Of a stretch of DNA of 64,000 nucleotides, positions 32,651 to 44,631 are shown one piece after another. The translations under genes were made by a program, and so were the position numbers. Numbering within the stretch: the first letter of the stretch is position 1; the number at the start of each line of letters is the position of its first letter. The notes beneath the pieces were generated by a model, which searched no databases, was not told the origin of the DNA, and was given only the letters and a program-made list of their open reading frames with translations. Source of the DNA: Batrachochytrium dendrobatidis JAM81 (lineage: Eukaryota > Chytridiomycota > Chytridiomycetes > Rhizophydiales); NCBI RefSeq assembly GCF_000203795.2, contig NW_006281118.1, positions 124,001 to 188,000 of the forward strand. The letters are read 5' to 3'.

Positions 32651-34308
32651 ATGTTGATCCAAACGACTAGGAAACCATTCGGTTTATCCATTCATACATG
32701 GAAACACTCAATAACACCTTTTAGTACTATGAATGCATTGCTGCAAGCAGACCTCCGCACGACTCAACCCGAGAGTGCATTGACAGTACATCAGCGAGTC
32801 AAGGTAATCATGATTTACACTCGTACCAATGCATAAAATAGTACTTATTATAGCGATCCATCAATCGTTATTCGCTTAGGAAAGAATCAGTAAAATTGAT
32901 GCCGAGCTACTCAAAAACCCACTCAAGGACACCTTTAATCGACAACACACTTATTTACGTATCTCTCTAACAGAGCGATGCAACCTGCGATGCACTTATT
33001 GCATGCCCAGTGAAGGTGTTTCCCTTTCTCCTGACAATGCGCTGCTGACTACTTCAGAAATCATCAAACTAGCAACGCTGTTTGTCGAGCAAGGTGTTAC
33101 CAAAATTCGTCTAACTGGCGGAGAACCGACCGTGCGCAAAGATCTCTTGGATATAGTTGGTAATGTCATGTATAATTTATGTAATGTTACCAATCAACAA
33201 CTAAAATTCATCGATGCGTTATAGCTGGTCTTAATACACTCAAATCCAAAGGGCTAAAATCAATCGGCATGACAACAAATGGAATCGCACTCAAAAAGAA
33301 ACTTCCTGGTTTGTTGGAAAATGGTTTGGATCAACTTAATATCAGTCTGGATACTCTCAGATCTGATCGGTTTGAAGAAATGACTCGTCGTAAAGGTATT
33401 TACTGAATGCATTCAACGCATCATGGCTATGGTATCTTCAAATCCCTCGTTATTCATTTGCCATGTACAATAGGTATGAAAGTGGTTTTGGATGCAATCA
33501 AAACAGCTGCAAGTATGCCTTTTCAAGCCGTAAAAATCAACTCTGTCATTGTAAGAAATACAAATGATGACGAGGTTGCTGATTTTGTACAATTGACTCA
33601 AGATCTGCCAATCTATGTGCGATTCATTGAATATATGCCTTTTGGAGGTATGGTTATTTAAGCGTAATCAGTATCCATGTTCTAGTGTCTAATTTACGAT
33701 TGCCAATAGGAAACAAGTGGGACGAAAAAAAGTTTATTTCTTATAAAGAACTACTGTCGATTCTTGGCACCAAGTTTAGTGGTATCACCAAGTTGGTAGA
33801 TGACCCAAATGATACATCAAAGGTATATTATATATTTGTAATGTCTGTCTTGAGTTGGACTACGCTTTTTGACACTTGCATCTTTATGTTGTCGACAGGC
33901 TTTCCAAGTTGATGATTTTCACGGCAAGTTTGGATTTATTACATCAATGAGCGACCACTTTTGTGGAACGTGCAACCGATTTCGATTGCTTGCTGATGGA
34001 AATATGAAGGTCTGTCTTTTTGGCAACTCGGAGATCAACTTGCGCGATGCTCTCCGCCGTGGTGCATCCAATGACGAGCTGATGCAAATGGTCGGAATGG
34101 CAAGTATGTAAACTAATTATGCTTGTGATGAATAAGATTGGAAAATGCCTTGAACATATTTTGGACAGAAAGTATATTTGTAGTTGACCCATTTTAAATG
34201 TGTTGCTGCTTTACCATTCTGATAGTCCATCGTAAAAAAAAGCAACATGCAGGTATGCTTGAGCTATCTCGACTTCCAAACCGACCTATGATTCTTATTG
34301 GAGGATGA
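32651..34308 (+). CDS. MOCS1: GTP 3',8-cyclase, MoaA/MOCS1A (molybdenum cofactor step 1)
   Basis: Seven coding exons (32651-32803, 32880-33159, 33225-33395, 33474-33647, 33710-33822, 33899-34103, 34226-34308) join in phase to 392 residues, close to human MOCS1A. The N-terminus is basic and hydroxylated ([20 protein letters not shown]), consistent with mitochondrial import. The radical-SAM 4Fe-4S motif is [12 protein letters not shown] (C-x3-C-x2-C). The second cluster is CGTCNRFR then KVCLFG (C-x2-C-x13-C). GTP-site sequences include [10 protein letters not shown] and MTTNGIAL. The protein ends [13 protein letters not shown]; the C-terminal Gly-Gly is essential in MOCS1A. With MOCS1B it converts GTP to cyclic pyranopterin monophosphate. 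After the stop, exon 7 continues 20 nt to a GTGAGA donor (34329), and an intron leads to the MOCS1B exon, so both proteins are probably on one transcript. An internal donor at 34253 allows an in-frame fusion (see findings). Confidence 0.93.
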
Positions 34309-34457
34309 ATTTCCTCGACCCAGCACAGGTGAGATTTCACTTTTAGTGATCTCCAGGTGCTGTATTTCCATTTCAATAGTTTGAATTTGTTATTAAAATA
34401 GAAATTTACCTGCATGCATATTTAGACTTTGACAACAGCCATGTCAGGTCCAAACTA

Positions 34458-35111
34458 ATGGCAATTAGTGCTGCTGGGTTGAAAAAAACGCCTGTGTATC
34501 AATCTAGATGGATTTTTTCACACAAGTCTATGTCTGATTCACATTATTTGCGACCTATCCGACCTGCCAGCTGCTACACATCGCATCGTTTCAACTCTAC
34601 ATTTTCAAAGAATAACACTTCCAGCCAAGCAAAACTGACTCACGTCAACCAAGACGGCCGTGCAACTATGGTAGATATATCATCAAAAATGGAAACAAGT
34701 CGAATTGCAATGGCTTCTGCTCGTGTTCTTGTTGGGAAAGTTGCCTTTGAACTTGTTCGCGACAACAAACTATCAAAGGGTGATGTTCTTACTGTTGCGC
34801 AGATTGCAGGTATTCAAGCTGCAAAGCAAACAGGAACATTGATCCCATTATGCCATCCACTTACGCTAACCCAAATCAAAGTGGAGTTGAGTCTGTGTGA
34901 TGCTACCCATGCTGTGCATATACGATCAATGGTGGTTTGCAGTGGAAAAACAGGCGTTGAAATGGAGGCTATTGTTGCTGTTTCGGTTGCTGCCTGCACG
35001 GTATATGATATGTGCAAAGCAGTGAATAAGGGGATTGTTATAACAGATGTGCAGTTGGAGTCCAAACGTGGCGGAAAAAGTGGTGACTACAGTCGAAATG
35101 GAGACCAATAA
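34458..35111 (+). CDS. MOCS1: Cyclic pyranopterin monophosphate synthase, MoaC/MOCS1B
   Basis: A single-exon frame of 217 residues. Residues 1-50 are Arg/Ser/Tyr-rich with no acidic cluster and could act as a mitochondrial signal if translated separately. The MoaC domain (about 55-215) shows LTHVNQDGRATMVDIS, KGDVLTVAQIAGIQAAKQTG, the substrate-site LIPLCHPL, TGVEMEAIVAVSVAACTVYD, and the closing motif KRGGKSGDYSR. MoaC converts the 3',8-cyclo-GTP product of MoaA to cPMP. The ATG at 34458 lies 32 nt inside an exon whose acceptor is at 34425. From that acceptor the frame is open into MoaC, so the same exon can serve as a second cistron or as the C-terminal half of a fused MOCS1AB. The fungal rule (CnxABC) is a fusion; here both forms look possible. 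Confidence 0.92.
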   Translation: MAISAAGLKKTPVYQSRWIFSHKSMSDSHYLRPIRPASCYTSHRFNSTFSKNNTSSQAKLTHVNQDGRATMVDISSKMETSRIAMASARVLVGKVAFELVRDNKLSKGDVLTVAQIAGIQAAKQTGTLIPLCHPLTLTQIKVELSLCDATHAVHIRSMVVCSGKTGVEMEAIVAVSVAACTVYDMCKAVNKGIVITDVQLESKRGGKSGDYSRNGDQ

Positions 35112-35179
35112 GTTTGGAGTATATGAATAAACTAAATCTGATGGATATGATTCGAGGCATTTTAATAGATGAATTTAAT

Positions 35180-36728
35180 TTATTGGGTATTAGTTGTAAC
35201 ACACTTGGGCAGTTGATAGAATTTGGTTGGACCGAGGTCTAATGCAGATACGTTTTTGAGTGCAAATGCATGTCCGCGTACTCCCATATTGTCTGTAGAG
35301 TTTAAATTGTTACGTTGCACCTCCATGTTGATGATATCCATGATGCATTTGTCTAGATTTTTTAAATCGAGCGACTCCAAATAGCGATTTGGGTAGGGAT
35401 GGACTATGGGTGGCAAAGTTATAGGTTCTATTTGTTCGTGCCATTTCAACACACTTGTTTTTGATTCAGTTGCTAGTAAAAGCTGTGTTTCTGGCATTAC
35501 ATCTTGAATAGATCTATCAACCAATTCTTGTGCAGAGCCACCAGAGAAATTCCAATCCACCATTGTAATATTTTGGACCAATGCCATATTTTTCTCCTCC
35601 AACTGCTTAATCATTTCTGAAAATTGCACTTGCTGCTGTTTTGTTTTCACAAGATGTTGCTTTAGTCGCCGATTCAATCTTTCCTCGGCCATAACTGATT
35701 CTGGTAATCTATCCAACTGGTGCTGACTTGCTACACCTTCAACGGCATTGATAATTCTTTCGGCGCGTTTGGCGGTATTAACAATGCTTGATTCGTGTCG
35801 AATATACAACTCCTGTATTTCGTTATTGTGTTGCTGAGTAGCGGCTTGAGCTTGAAGCTTGATGGTTGTGATTTCTTCATTAAGAATCTCCTCGGTAGAT
35901 TGAAGCTGAAAATCAGTTAACTCGATGATTCTAAGTCTGGTAAGTTCAATATCTTTTTTGACATTGTCTATAACAGTCTTGAGCTCTATAAAATCAAGTT
36001 TAAAGTTTAGCAACACAGCACATTCAATCTGAGCGTGTTTTCATGTACAATTCCATTTTAGAATAGTATCCATGTATGAAAACGTTGAAATTACTCAACT
36101 CTCTATTGTATCCATTTGAAAAATAATGACAGGATCCAGATCAATATTAAGGCCACGTCGAAACTCATCTTGTTGATCCTCCATTTTCTTGTATTTAGCA
36201 TCCAGATTGTCAACATCATTGACTAGACTCTCTGTTTTAATATGGTTTTCTTTCTCGGCTTTATGGAAGGATTCTCTGTTTATTCTGTATTTCTCCTTTC
36301 TAATGTTTTTACAAAAAGCGTTTAGCAATCATGGAAGCAATGGATACATTTTAGTATAAAAGTTTCGAGTCAATTGATTGTTTGGCTTACGCTTTAGTGT
36401 ATTCGGTCAGATAATGCTGTACAGCAAACTTGTGCGACTCGCACCTACAAAAACCTCGCAGTCCATATTAGATTCGAATACAGCATGTACTAAACACACC
36501 TACACGTCATGATCACAGTGTACAATGCGAAGCCTAGTATCTATAGTAGATAACGTCTAGCACTCACATTACAAGTGTTAAAAGCGAAGATGTTTCAACT
36601 TTGGAACAAGGAGTTTTGAGATCCCCTCGAGAGCTTTCCCTTTTACTACTTTTGGATCGTTTGGATTCCTTTCCATTTTTGGTGCTCTTGGCAGTTTTAG
36701 GACTCTTTTTAATCTTTTTAGGTGGCAT
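35180..36728 (-). CDS. Coiled-coil protein, possibly ciliary/basal-body
   Basis: Four exons: 36568-36728, 36391-36444, one from 36299 to about 36104, and the last to 35180. All fit in phase; the third donor (GAGA|GTTGAG near 36104) is the weakest. The N-terminus (MPPKKIKKSPKTAKSTKNGK) is a Lys/Ser-rich tail of the type seen on many axonemal CCDC proteins. A long coiled coil follows (YLTEYTKA, KAEKENHIKTESLVNDVDNL, then 150 residues of heptads), ending in a Pro-rich, less regular C-terminus (PITLPPIVHPYPNRYLESLD). Proteins with this build (BBOF1, CCDC121/166-like, DUF4515) occur in flagellated lineages. I cannot assign one with certainty. A flagellar role would fit an organism with zoospores but is inference. 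Confidence 0.6.
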
Positions 36729-36865
36729 TACGATGAGGTGGAAACTTTCGTGTTGTGACGTCGAGTTTAAAAAACTCGCATGTCAAGATTAAATGTAGTG
36801 GTATCATAATGTTCACTTTTATCACGTATAGGTGCATAGTTTATAAAATTGGGATAAGCCTGTCA

Positions 36866-38694
36866 TTAATGTATTTTAGTAGGCTCTTTTCCAGACATCA
36901 TTTTGCCAATCTTTTCTCCAGCATATTTAATAGATCGAGATACACCTGCTGTCAACACTCCCTTGATGGATTGTGTCAGTGCCGGTATTGCAACCACATC
37001 TGCGAGCGCTAAAAACAAATACGATTCCCAATATTAACTTTTGCCAATAAACTGATAGTGGTTTTTTGCAGCATCGCAAAACCCAGCCGTTTAAAAGCCA
37101 ATGGATGTTACCTTTTTCAACATAGAGAGTGAGCTCGGGTGATTGCACAATAGATTGCGATAGTGCTGGCTCAGTCATATCCGTGTTTAGCTTTCCACTT
37201 CGAGATAAATACCACAAATGATGGTACTTGATTATGCTATACAACTTTTTTGGAAGTTGACGAATCATGCTACCGCACATTACAATGTTATCCTCTTGCT
37301 AAAATGTGTAAATCAACGCTCATGATTAAAATAGGGTCATGTAGAAATATGAAAACAAACCATGGTTAACATTGCTCAAGCGGGAATAGCTTACCTGAAG
37401 AGTTCCATCGAATAGATAGTTTACATTGGGAATTTCTTCTATGATGGGTTTATATTTATCTCGAAATGCATCCATTTGAGTATATACGATGTTGTAGATT
37501 TTATATGGATTTTCACCAAATTTCATTCGAAAGTCGCCTTGAATCCAAAGCCGATGATTCAAAAAGGTTCAAGATTAACAGTCTGTAATAATATAGATCA
37601 GATTGAACAGTGTGATGTAGTATTGATCCAACAAACCTTGGTATGATAACCCAGCGATTTTTAAAAACAGATCCTCTTCAGTGAACTGATGTGGTAGCAT
37701 GAGCAAGGATATCCGTACTGCATTCAACAGATTTGTTTGAGATGCAAGACGAACGCGAGCATCATCCCTCAAGATCATAGTCTAACCATTGTACATTGAA
37801 AAGTTAAATAATGATCCAATGACTAGTATTTGAATGCATGTGATGGGTTGATATGAGATACGTACTGGTTTGTGCATTCTGCCAGCGATATACATTGTAT
37901 CCCATTCGTTTAAATCGTTGATCAGTCGATCTAATCTAACAACGCCATACTTGATTCTCTAATTGTATTTTAAATAGCAATGTTGGTATCAAACACCGAA
38001 TGCATTTCAAATTCATGCAAGATCGACCACCTCCAAAAGCTCTAGCTCACCGCTCCTTCCACCACAACATCTGGATTGTAAAATAAGCCAGCTCCAAACG
38101 AGTCCTGTATTTTGGCAATAGAACCACTGCCAAGTCCAGCAATCGACGAGTAATGATGAGGGTTTTGCTTGATGTTGAGAGAATGCCAATGCTCTGAATG
38201 AACCACACCAAAAATAAAATCCACCATAGGCTGAAATCACCCACGAGTTGACATGGAAGGAATGCGATAGTTAGAACAGTATCGATGCATTCATACCGAC
38301 AAGGCTTGATTGGCTCATTAATCCGTTTGTAATGAACTCATAAATCTACCTTTTCATTGAAGCTTGAAGCCTTGTTTTCATTCACAGAATCCAATGACGA
38401 ATGAATAGCATCGTAGCCTTTTTGCTGGAACACACCCGATCCATAAGCCAAAGCAAATCTAACCGGTGCTCGAAAGCTACTAACAATACTTTCCAATTTA
38501 TCATGTACACTGGATGCAGATGAGCTTTGATCTTGCAAACTGGATGTATTTTGTAGAGTGTGTGGATTCGTACTGAGCTGTCGTGATCCAGTAACGAATG
38601 CTGATACTAAACCGATGCATGCATTCGTAGAATAAAATGGCTTGGATAAAGCAACTGCTGCAGATTGACGAGTAACAAGTGATAGTACCGTCAT
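36866..38694 (-). CDS. TAM41: Mitochondrial CDP-diacylglycerol synthase TAM41 (MMP37)
   Basis: At least seven exons. Exon 1 is 38350-38694 (115 codons) and the stop codon is at 36866-36868. The ATG at 38694 was preferred over an in-frame ATG at 38784 because a dispersed-element copy occupies 38707-38731. A basic, Ser-rich presequence is followed by the nucleotidyltransferase block RAPVRFALAYGSGVFQQKGY, then PMVDFIFGVVHSEHWHSLNI with NPHHYSS. Next come FGAGLFYNPDVVV, IKYGVVRLDRLINDLNEWDT, MYIAGRMHKP and the DDARVRLASQTNLLNAVRIS region, DFRMKFGEN, and a C-terminal helix. All these are Tam41 hallmarks. The enzyme makes CDP-DAG from phosphatidate and CTP on the matrix side of the inner membrane, feeding cardiolipin synthesis and thereby supporting the TIM23 import motor. 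The gene appears complete. Confidence 0.9.
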
Positions 38695-38706
38695 GTTGAG
38701 TGGTTT

Positions 38707-38731
38707 ACTGCTGTATTCACGTAGATAAAAT
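38707..38731 (-). repeat. Dispersed short element, copy 10
   Basis: Minus-strand copy with a 2-bp insertion: ATTTTATCTACGTGAATAC then AGCAGT. It lies 12 bp upstream of the chosen TAM41 ATG in sense orientation. Confidence 0.5.
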
Positions 38732-38783
38732 ACGAAATAAGGATGCCAAAATAGTTTCATAAAATGTGGGCCAATTTTCATCA

Positions 38784-38807
38784 ATTACAGCCGTATTTGC
38801 GTAAAAC
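38784..38807 (-). repeat. Dispersed short element, copy 11
   Basis: Minus-strand copy GTTTTACGCAAATACGGC then TGTAAT, in sense orientation upstream of TAM41. Confidence 0.6.
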
Positions 38808-39130
38808 ACTTTTTTATCTTGATTGTCTTGGAAGAAACAATGACTAAATACTTGTTGGCAATGGATTGCTTTTTCATAGTTTAATAATCAAATACGGCTG
38901 CGTTTTACTTTAAAAAACAGACTGCACATCTCAATATAACTGTTGTTTTCATGCCAATCACTAATGTTTGAGTTGAAAGAATGTGGAATGTAAACATTCG
39001 CTTTGTAGTTTGTAAATGACCACAAAAATCAGTCAATTCTTCATTTCAAAAAGTATTGTATTGCTCAAAGATTGACTCGGCCATGCCATGAGACTGGCCG
39101 CTTATCATGTTTTTAGGGACCCTTATTAGT

Positions 39131-39162
39131 GTTTTATTTTGCGTGAATACGGTTGTAATAAT
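39131..39162 (+). repeat. Dispersed short element, copy 12
   Basis: Reads TTTTATTTTGCGTGAATACG then GTTGTAATAAT. Plus strand, so antisense to both flanking minus-strand genes; one of the exceptions to the upstream-sense rule. Confidence 0.6.
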
Positions 39163-39255
39163 ATTCCGACACTTATCTCACCAGCAATATAAAACATGGA
39201 TAAATAGATGAATAGTATTTCTTTCAAAGCACACATTTGAAGATAAATTCATAAA

Positions 39256-42200
39256 TCAAGATGACATGTAAGAAGATACGATTCCACGCTTACTCAACAC
39301 AGGGTAATCACCAAAGTCTTTACTGCCATTTCGTCGTGAGGTAGCGGATCGTAGAATCAACATTGGGTCATTTCTTCCTCTACGCAAACGACTCCCAGTC
39401 TTGCGAACAGTCCGACTTATTCCACCATTATTGATATACTCGTTATCACTGGTAGCAGAGTCATATTGTCTTGATGCTGTATAGATGGAAAGTCTAGAGT
39501 CAGCCTTACGAGCCAATGGTTTAGTGGTCACCGCGTTCACCGCGTTCATTTCTAAAGGCTTAGATACCACACTAGACGTCAAGTGGACTGTGGGGGTATC
39601 ATAGCCACATAGTGTAGCATCATCGCTTACTATCCTTACTTTGTTTTCGCATCCATCCTGACCACTGCTGCCAACTTTCAATTCATCGTCATCGCTATCT
39701 GTATCACAATTGTATGCGCCTGAAAATGAAATGAATGCAGTGGACTGTTCTATATTACAGTCGGTTGTTCCATACACATTGGCATCATGGCTAAAGACCT
39801 TTGTTTCTGATCCAGGAAAAAGATTCAATGGACTATTGGCGTATGTCGATGCTCTACGCTTTATATCATCACCAGGAGGAATCGAGTTGACCAATGACGA
39901 GCGACGAGCAGTAATAAGTGGAGGTACACTACTTTTAAAAGAACGCGGCGTATCACCAGCATTCACCCCACTTTCAAAATCCGTTTCGAAATCGGAATTC
40001 CAATTCATCATGTCTGAATTTAAATGTGTTTTGACAGCTGTGGCTTGTGTTGTACCATGTCGGTGAGTGCTGCTCTTGTTGAGTGCACATCCAGTTTGTC
40101 CAAGACTGGATGCAGGCTTTCTCTCAATAGGTGTAACCAATGAAAGGTGTGATTTTTTCGCCATAGGTCGAGTAATAAAACTTGGAGGTGTTAGGGGTGC
40201 AGTAGCCATCAGATCGGGTTCTGATGATTGTACCGATGCAAGATATCCTGCGTCTGAACTTTGATTCAGCCATGATTCTGTCGGTGATGTTCGCTTTGGT
40301 GTTTGAAGGATAGGTTTGGATGCAATTTTCGACGGTCGTTGCAAACGTGTCGTTGCAGTGTTGAGTACAGAGGAGTTTATGGATGATGCTGACTGGGTAT
40401 GAGAAATCGTTTGTCGAGGGTTTGTTATGGATAATGGCACAGTCCCGATTTGTTGTTGGATAAGTTGAGTCAGTGCGGCAAATGCGTCACTGTTGATAAA
40501 TGGAATGACTTGAGTCATGTCTGTAGATTGATGGGCAGGTGTCAAAGTAGGTTCGGCAAGCGAGACTTGCAATAATGTATTCAGTTGTGTTCTTGTATCT
40601 GCATTCATTTGTGGAATAGAAGTTGTGGTTTGCGAGGTAGAGGCTGTATTTGAACATGTAGGATTCGTATCCGCGTGAATAGGAATACCAGCTGATTTTG
40701 ACAATTGAATCGTAGCACTCATCCACAATGCAACCAGGTCCGCTTGAGACATGGCTGGTAATAGTTCAGTAATAGGCATTGCTAAATCCATATTTGGCAA
40801 TTTGGACGCGACCGGTGCAGGAATAGGTTCATTTCCAGAACTGCTGTGAAACTGTCTGGGACGCTTGGTAATAAAACTTGTCGAAGCATCGAGAGCAAGA
40901 CTTTTGCGTTTTTTAGTTCTTGCCATACCAAACATCGAGTCTGTATTGATTGTAGACTTGTTGAAAACAATTGCATCCCAATAGTACTTGATTTGTCCAA
41001 TACAGACAAGATCATTCCATCCAGTTCGAATAAGCGTATCTGGACATTGCGGAAGCAGTTGTGCTGTGGCATACTTGAATGCAGGACCAAACACTTGTGC
41101 TCCAGATATAACCAGTTGGTTTTCAGCTAGACGGAGAGCGCGGAAGGGTTGAAGATAAAACTCCTATCATTATTGTTCATTGCAGTCATTACAGTTGTAT
41201 TTCAAAGGTAAGCAAATATGTTGCTAGTCAAACAATGCATCAGAGAATGCCGTCAGCATATACAATAAACAAGATTACCTTGATTTTATTGGCAGTTTTG
41301 CCACGATGTACTAGATTTTTGTATCGATATTTGATCTGGCTGTACGTTCGTGCTGGGAGATAGTGCGCGCGAATAGAGGGCCAGTCGTTGAATCCGTAGT
41401 GCAAAAGACCATAAAGCAACAAAGCATCTTCTTCGGGTGAAAATCCAACCAAATGCGATCGATTGACTAAACAAAAAATGGGTCATTATCAATAAAAACA
41501 AGGTTAGACACAGCATGCTTCAAATGGCATTGTTCAGCAACGTTGCAAGTATGTATACCTCGAACAATGTTTGGTTTGAGCTCTTCGTCGAATCCACTAT
41601 CAAACTTTTCCAAAAGTTTCGACACGTTTTCTGGCAAGACAGCAGCTCTGACACTCTTGATTTTGGAATTACCTTTGAATCCTCCAGATCCCAAAAACTC
41701 TTTTTTGATCTTCAACTGTACTGCCCATTCATAATTTTCAGCAAACTCTGTTGCTTCCAATGAAAGATGATCAAAGGAATGCGACAGCACATGTGCAACC
41801 TTGTCCGCTCCATTGAAATTAAACAGAGTGTGACTCCCATACCTCGCGATAGCATTTTCTCTTGCCACAGTATGGTTCAGCAATTGAGCCTCCCAGAACT
41901 GACATTCACGAGATGGATTACCTTTAAGTTGACGTTCGATACAATATGATTGGACACAGAGTTGAAAATTTTGTGCAAGTTGAAGTTGAATTTGTTGGAT
42001 TTGGTCTACGCTGAATATGTTGTTAGAACCATTGATCCAATCTGGAGAGTCCAATGTAAAGTCGCTGGATTGAACAGAGTGATGTGAGAAATGACTCATT
42101 TCTACCGTTTCTTTGTATAGATCTTCTACTTCATCACGAGTGATGAACAAATCGCTTTCGTCGGCATTACTTGCTAGAAAATCGTCATCAGATTGTACAT

Positions 42201-44631
42201 TCATGGGAGTAGTTGGGTCTCCACACATGGGATGAATGCTGTGATGATTTGTAATGCAGGGCGGTTTAGAAGAAATTGTGTCAAATGTATTACAAGACAC
42301 TTTTCGCAGGGGATAGACTTTACTCCTGGACACACGTTGATCGGGTTTAATCTGGTTGTGTGACTGTAAACCTGGCATGACTAAACCCCCCGAGTTTTTT
42401 GATGGAATTGGCGGTGCGGTTGTTGTGAGCAATGACTTTGATGGTTTGCTATACAAAGATTTATGCTTGAAAGTTGATTTTTCAGCAGTGTTTGTAGTGT
42501 TGCCGATTGATGTATAAAAAGGCGCAGTCGATACATTTGAGTCGGCAGGGAGAGAAGCAACACTATTGTCGGGAAAAACGCCAGATAAAGACCGATACAA
42601 TTGCATCATATCTGGAGTCAGGGCGTCCAAAGGAATTGGACATGGATCGGCCATACTTGACAAATCCATTTCAGAATGTGCCCAAAAGTCTTTTCCAAAC
42701 AAATCATGCAGCATCTGATTGTTTTGCTCTTCTTGTGATATGTTTACTGGAAGCAAGGGTTGTTCCGACTGAGATTGCGTTACAATTGGTTGATAAATCT
42801 GACCCATAAAGCAATCATTGGCAAGTTTAGGAACAGAGTCCAATGCTGTCTGTGAGAGATGATCATTAAAGATGAGCGAATTCAGTGTCTGGTCGAGTGA
42901 ATCCAAGTCATGTTGCGGTTGAATTAGACTTGAGGGTTTGATGGGATTACTGATGCAAGTGTTTTCGTGTAGTTGGTCCTTGGCAAGTGACATGTCGACA
43001 TCGACATCCCAGTTGATAAGGTCAAACAAATCTCCATCCAAGTGAGAACTGTTTATACGCCTTTCTTGAGCAGGAATGGGTTGCTGGTGAGTAGACATGG
43101 TGTTGGTGAATGCACTACCAGTGTTGATATCAGAACCCAACTGGTTTAACATTGACAATGTAGGATTATAATTCTGAATATTGGAATTTTTCAAAGTGTT
43201 GTCAAGGTCGGAAGATACTAATGTTTGAGATGGATGATCGCCAGTATCTACTTTGGACGTATGAAAAGTGATGGCAGAATCATCAGCAAACAGGTCTTCC
43301 AATGTGAATACATTGTCATTAAATACAGTAAGAGGTTTAGTGCAAGTGTTGATATCATTGGTCTGGTTATCAGTGGAATTTTGAACAGTATTAAACATGG
43401 CATCCAATAGATTAGCCTCGCTACTAAGCAAAGGTTGACATTCTGAAGTCAAATAATCAGATGTCGAGTTTGTCCAGTTAGTAAGCGAAGCGGGAGGTTT
43501 TGTAACAAACGAGAATTCGGACAGATTTGGTGGCATTGAAAGAGCAGATTGAAGTGCTTCCAAAGACTGAAAGAACTGGGTTTCGTTTGAGATGGAATCT
43601 ACAGGAACAGCAGTATGATTAATAGTAGATTCAGGACAATCAAGTCGTGTCTGCTTCATCTTGCTCAGTAAAGTGGGTTCGGAAGCAGCAGCATGAATAC
43701 GAGTGACTTTTGCTGCTTTTCGAGATTTTTTAGTATTGACTTTGGCAGACTGCAACTTGGCCTGTGAGGAGGAATGCACGGCAGCAATGTTACTGCAGGA
43801 AGGAGTTGGAAGAGAACAACTTGGAGATGAACCCCGACGTATTGAAGAGCACTTTTGAGGACATTCAGGAAACACATTGGTAGCAACACCGAGGTGAGGA
43901 CGGTAAGACTTTGCTCTAGTCGTTACAGTAGTGGTGATGGAATGAGCAACAGGGGAACTAGCCTGAATAGTTTTGAGGGGTGGTCGCATGGGTTGTGGTT
44001 GAAGTGATGGAGTCATTCCTTGTTTAGCATGTCTAGATTTGACAGTTCTCATGGTATTCATTGTCATGGATTGAATAACGGGAGTTTTTAAACTGCTCGT
44101 AATTGGTGTTTGAACGAGAGCAACAGGAGTTTGCGACTTGCGACTCTTATCCGGTCTTTTAACAACAGTCGATGTGGTTCCACTGCTGTTCTTGTTGATG
44201 GTGTTGATTGAACTGTTGATGGTTTGAGCAATAGTGTGGTTCAATGTGTTCATGGCTAAACTTGTCCGACTGACGGGCGAGCGGATGGTATGGTTCTGAT
44301 TATCATATAGATTGAATACACTCTTCCAAGGATTCGCATCTGTAGCAATACTGCCATTGGCTCTCAGTCGAAGTAAATCATCCACTGTAGTAACTCCTAA
44401 AGACTCTAGATGCTTATGTCTTGCCTCGCATTGAGCAGGAGATCGATGACTGCCTAAACAATTGGAAATGGGCAACCATTTCCCAGCATGAGTTTGTACA
44501 GCATCTAGTAATAAGTTGTCTTGAAGAGGAGTCCAGCCGCCAGAAACAACACTAGTAGAAGCATTCATTGCAGAAACTTCAAGAGTAGATCCAGTATGAT
44601 TTGATATCCGAGTACGCCGAGAGTTCCGCAT
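39256..44631 (-). CDS. Large protein with two SANT/Myb domains, GON4L-like second domain
   Basis: Three exons (41559-44631, 41279-41466, 39256-41163) join in phase to 1,722 residues. An N-terminal Myb/SANT repeat occupies about residues 30-80 (GGWTPLQDNLLLDAVQTHAG, KWLPISNCLG, RSPAQCEARHKHLE). It is followed by 900 residues of Asn/Ser/Thr/Gln-rich disordered sequence. Exon 2 encodes a second SANT domain: LVGFSPEEDALLLYGLLHYG, FNDWPSIRAHYLPARTYSQI, then KYRYKNLV. This resembles the SANT of GON-4-like chromatin factors, which also have an LLP-x-R/K-T-x-x-Q-I pattern. The C-terminal 636 residues are Ser/Thr-rich with basic clusters such as ARTKKRKS. A nuclear, DNA- or chromatin-binding transcription regulator is likely. 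The GON4L link rests on one domain and is tentative. The exon 1 donor (GTATAC, 41558) was chosen because it leads directly into the second SANT domain. Confidence 0.78.

Larger units (their letters stand above)
38695..39255. other. Intergenic region upstream of TAM41, rich in repeat copies
   Basis: 560 bp with three short-element copies (38707-38731, 38784-38807, 39131-39162), a scrambled fragment AATACGGCTGCGTTTTAC at 38891, and the longer-repeat block TGTTGTTTTCATGCCAATC at 38941. No gene was seen. Confidence 0.5.

Noticed and set aside
38695..38784. Longer TAM41 start (ATG 38784)
   Set aside because: The added residues would be encoded by a dispersed-element copy; the downstream ATG 38694 gives a normal presequence.
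41185..41206. ATTACAGTTGTATTTCA in an intron of the SANT gene as another short-element copy
   Set aside because: It matches only half of the element and lacks the ACGTGA core, so it was not counted.
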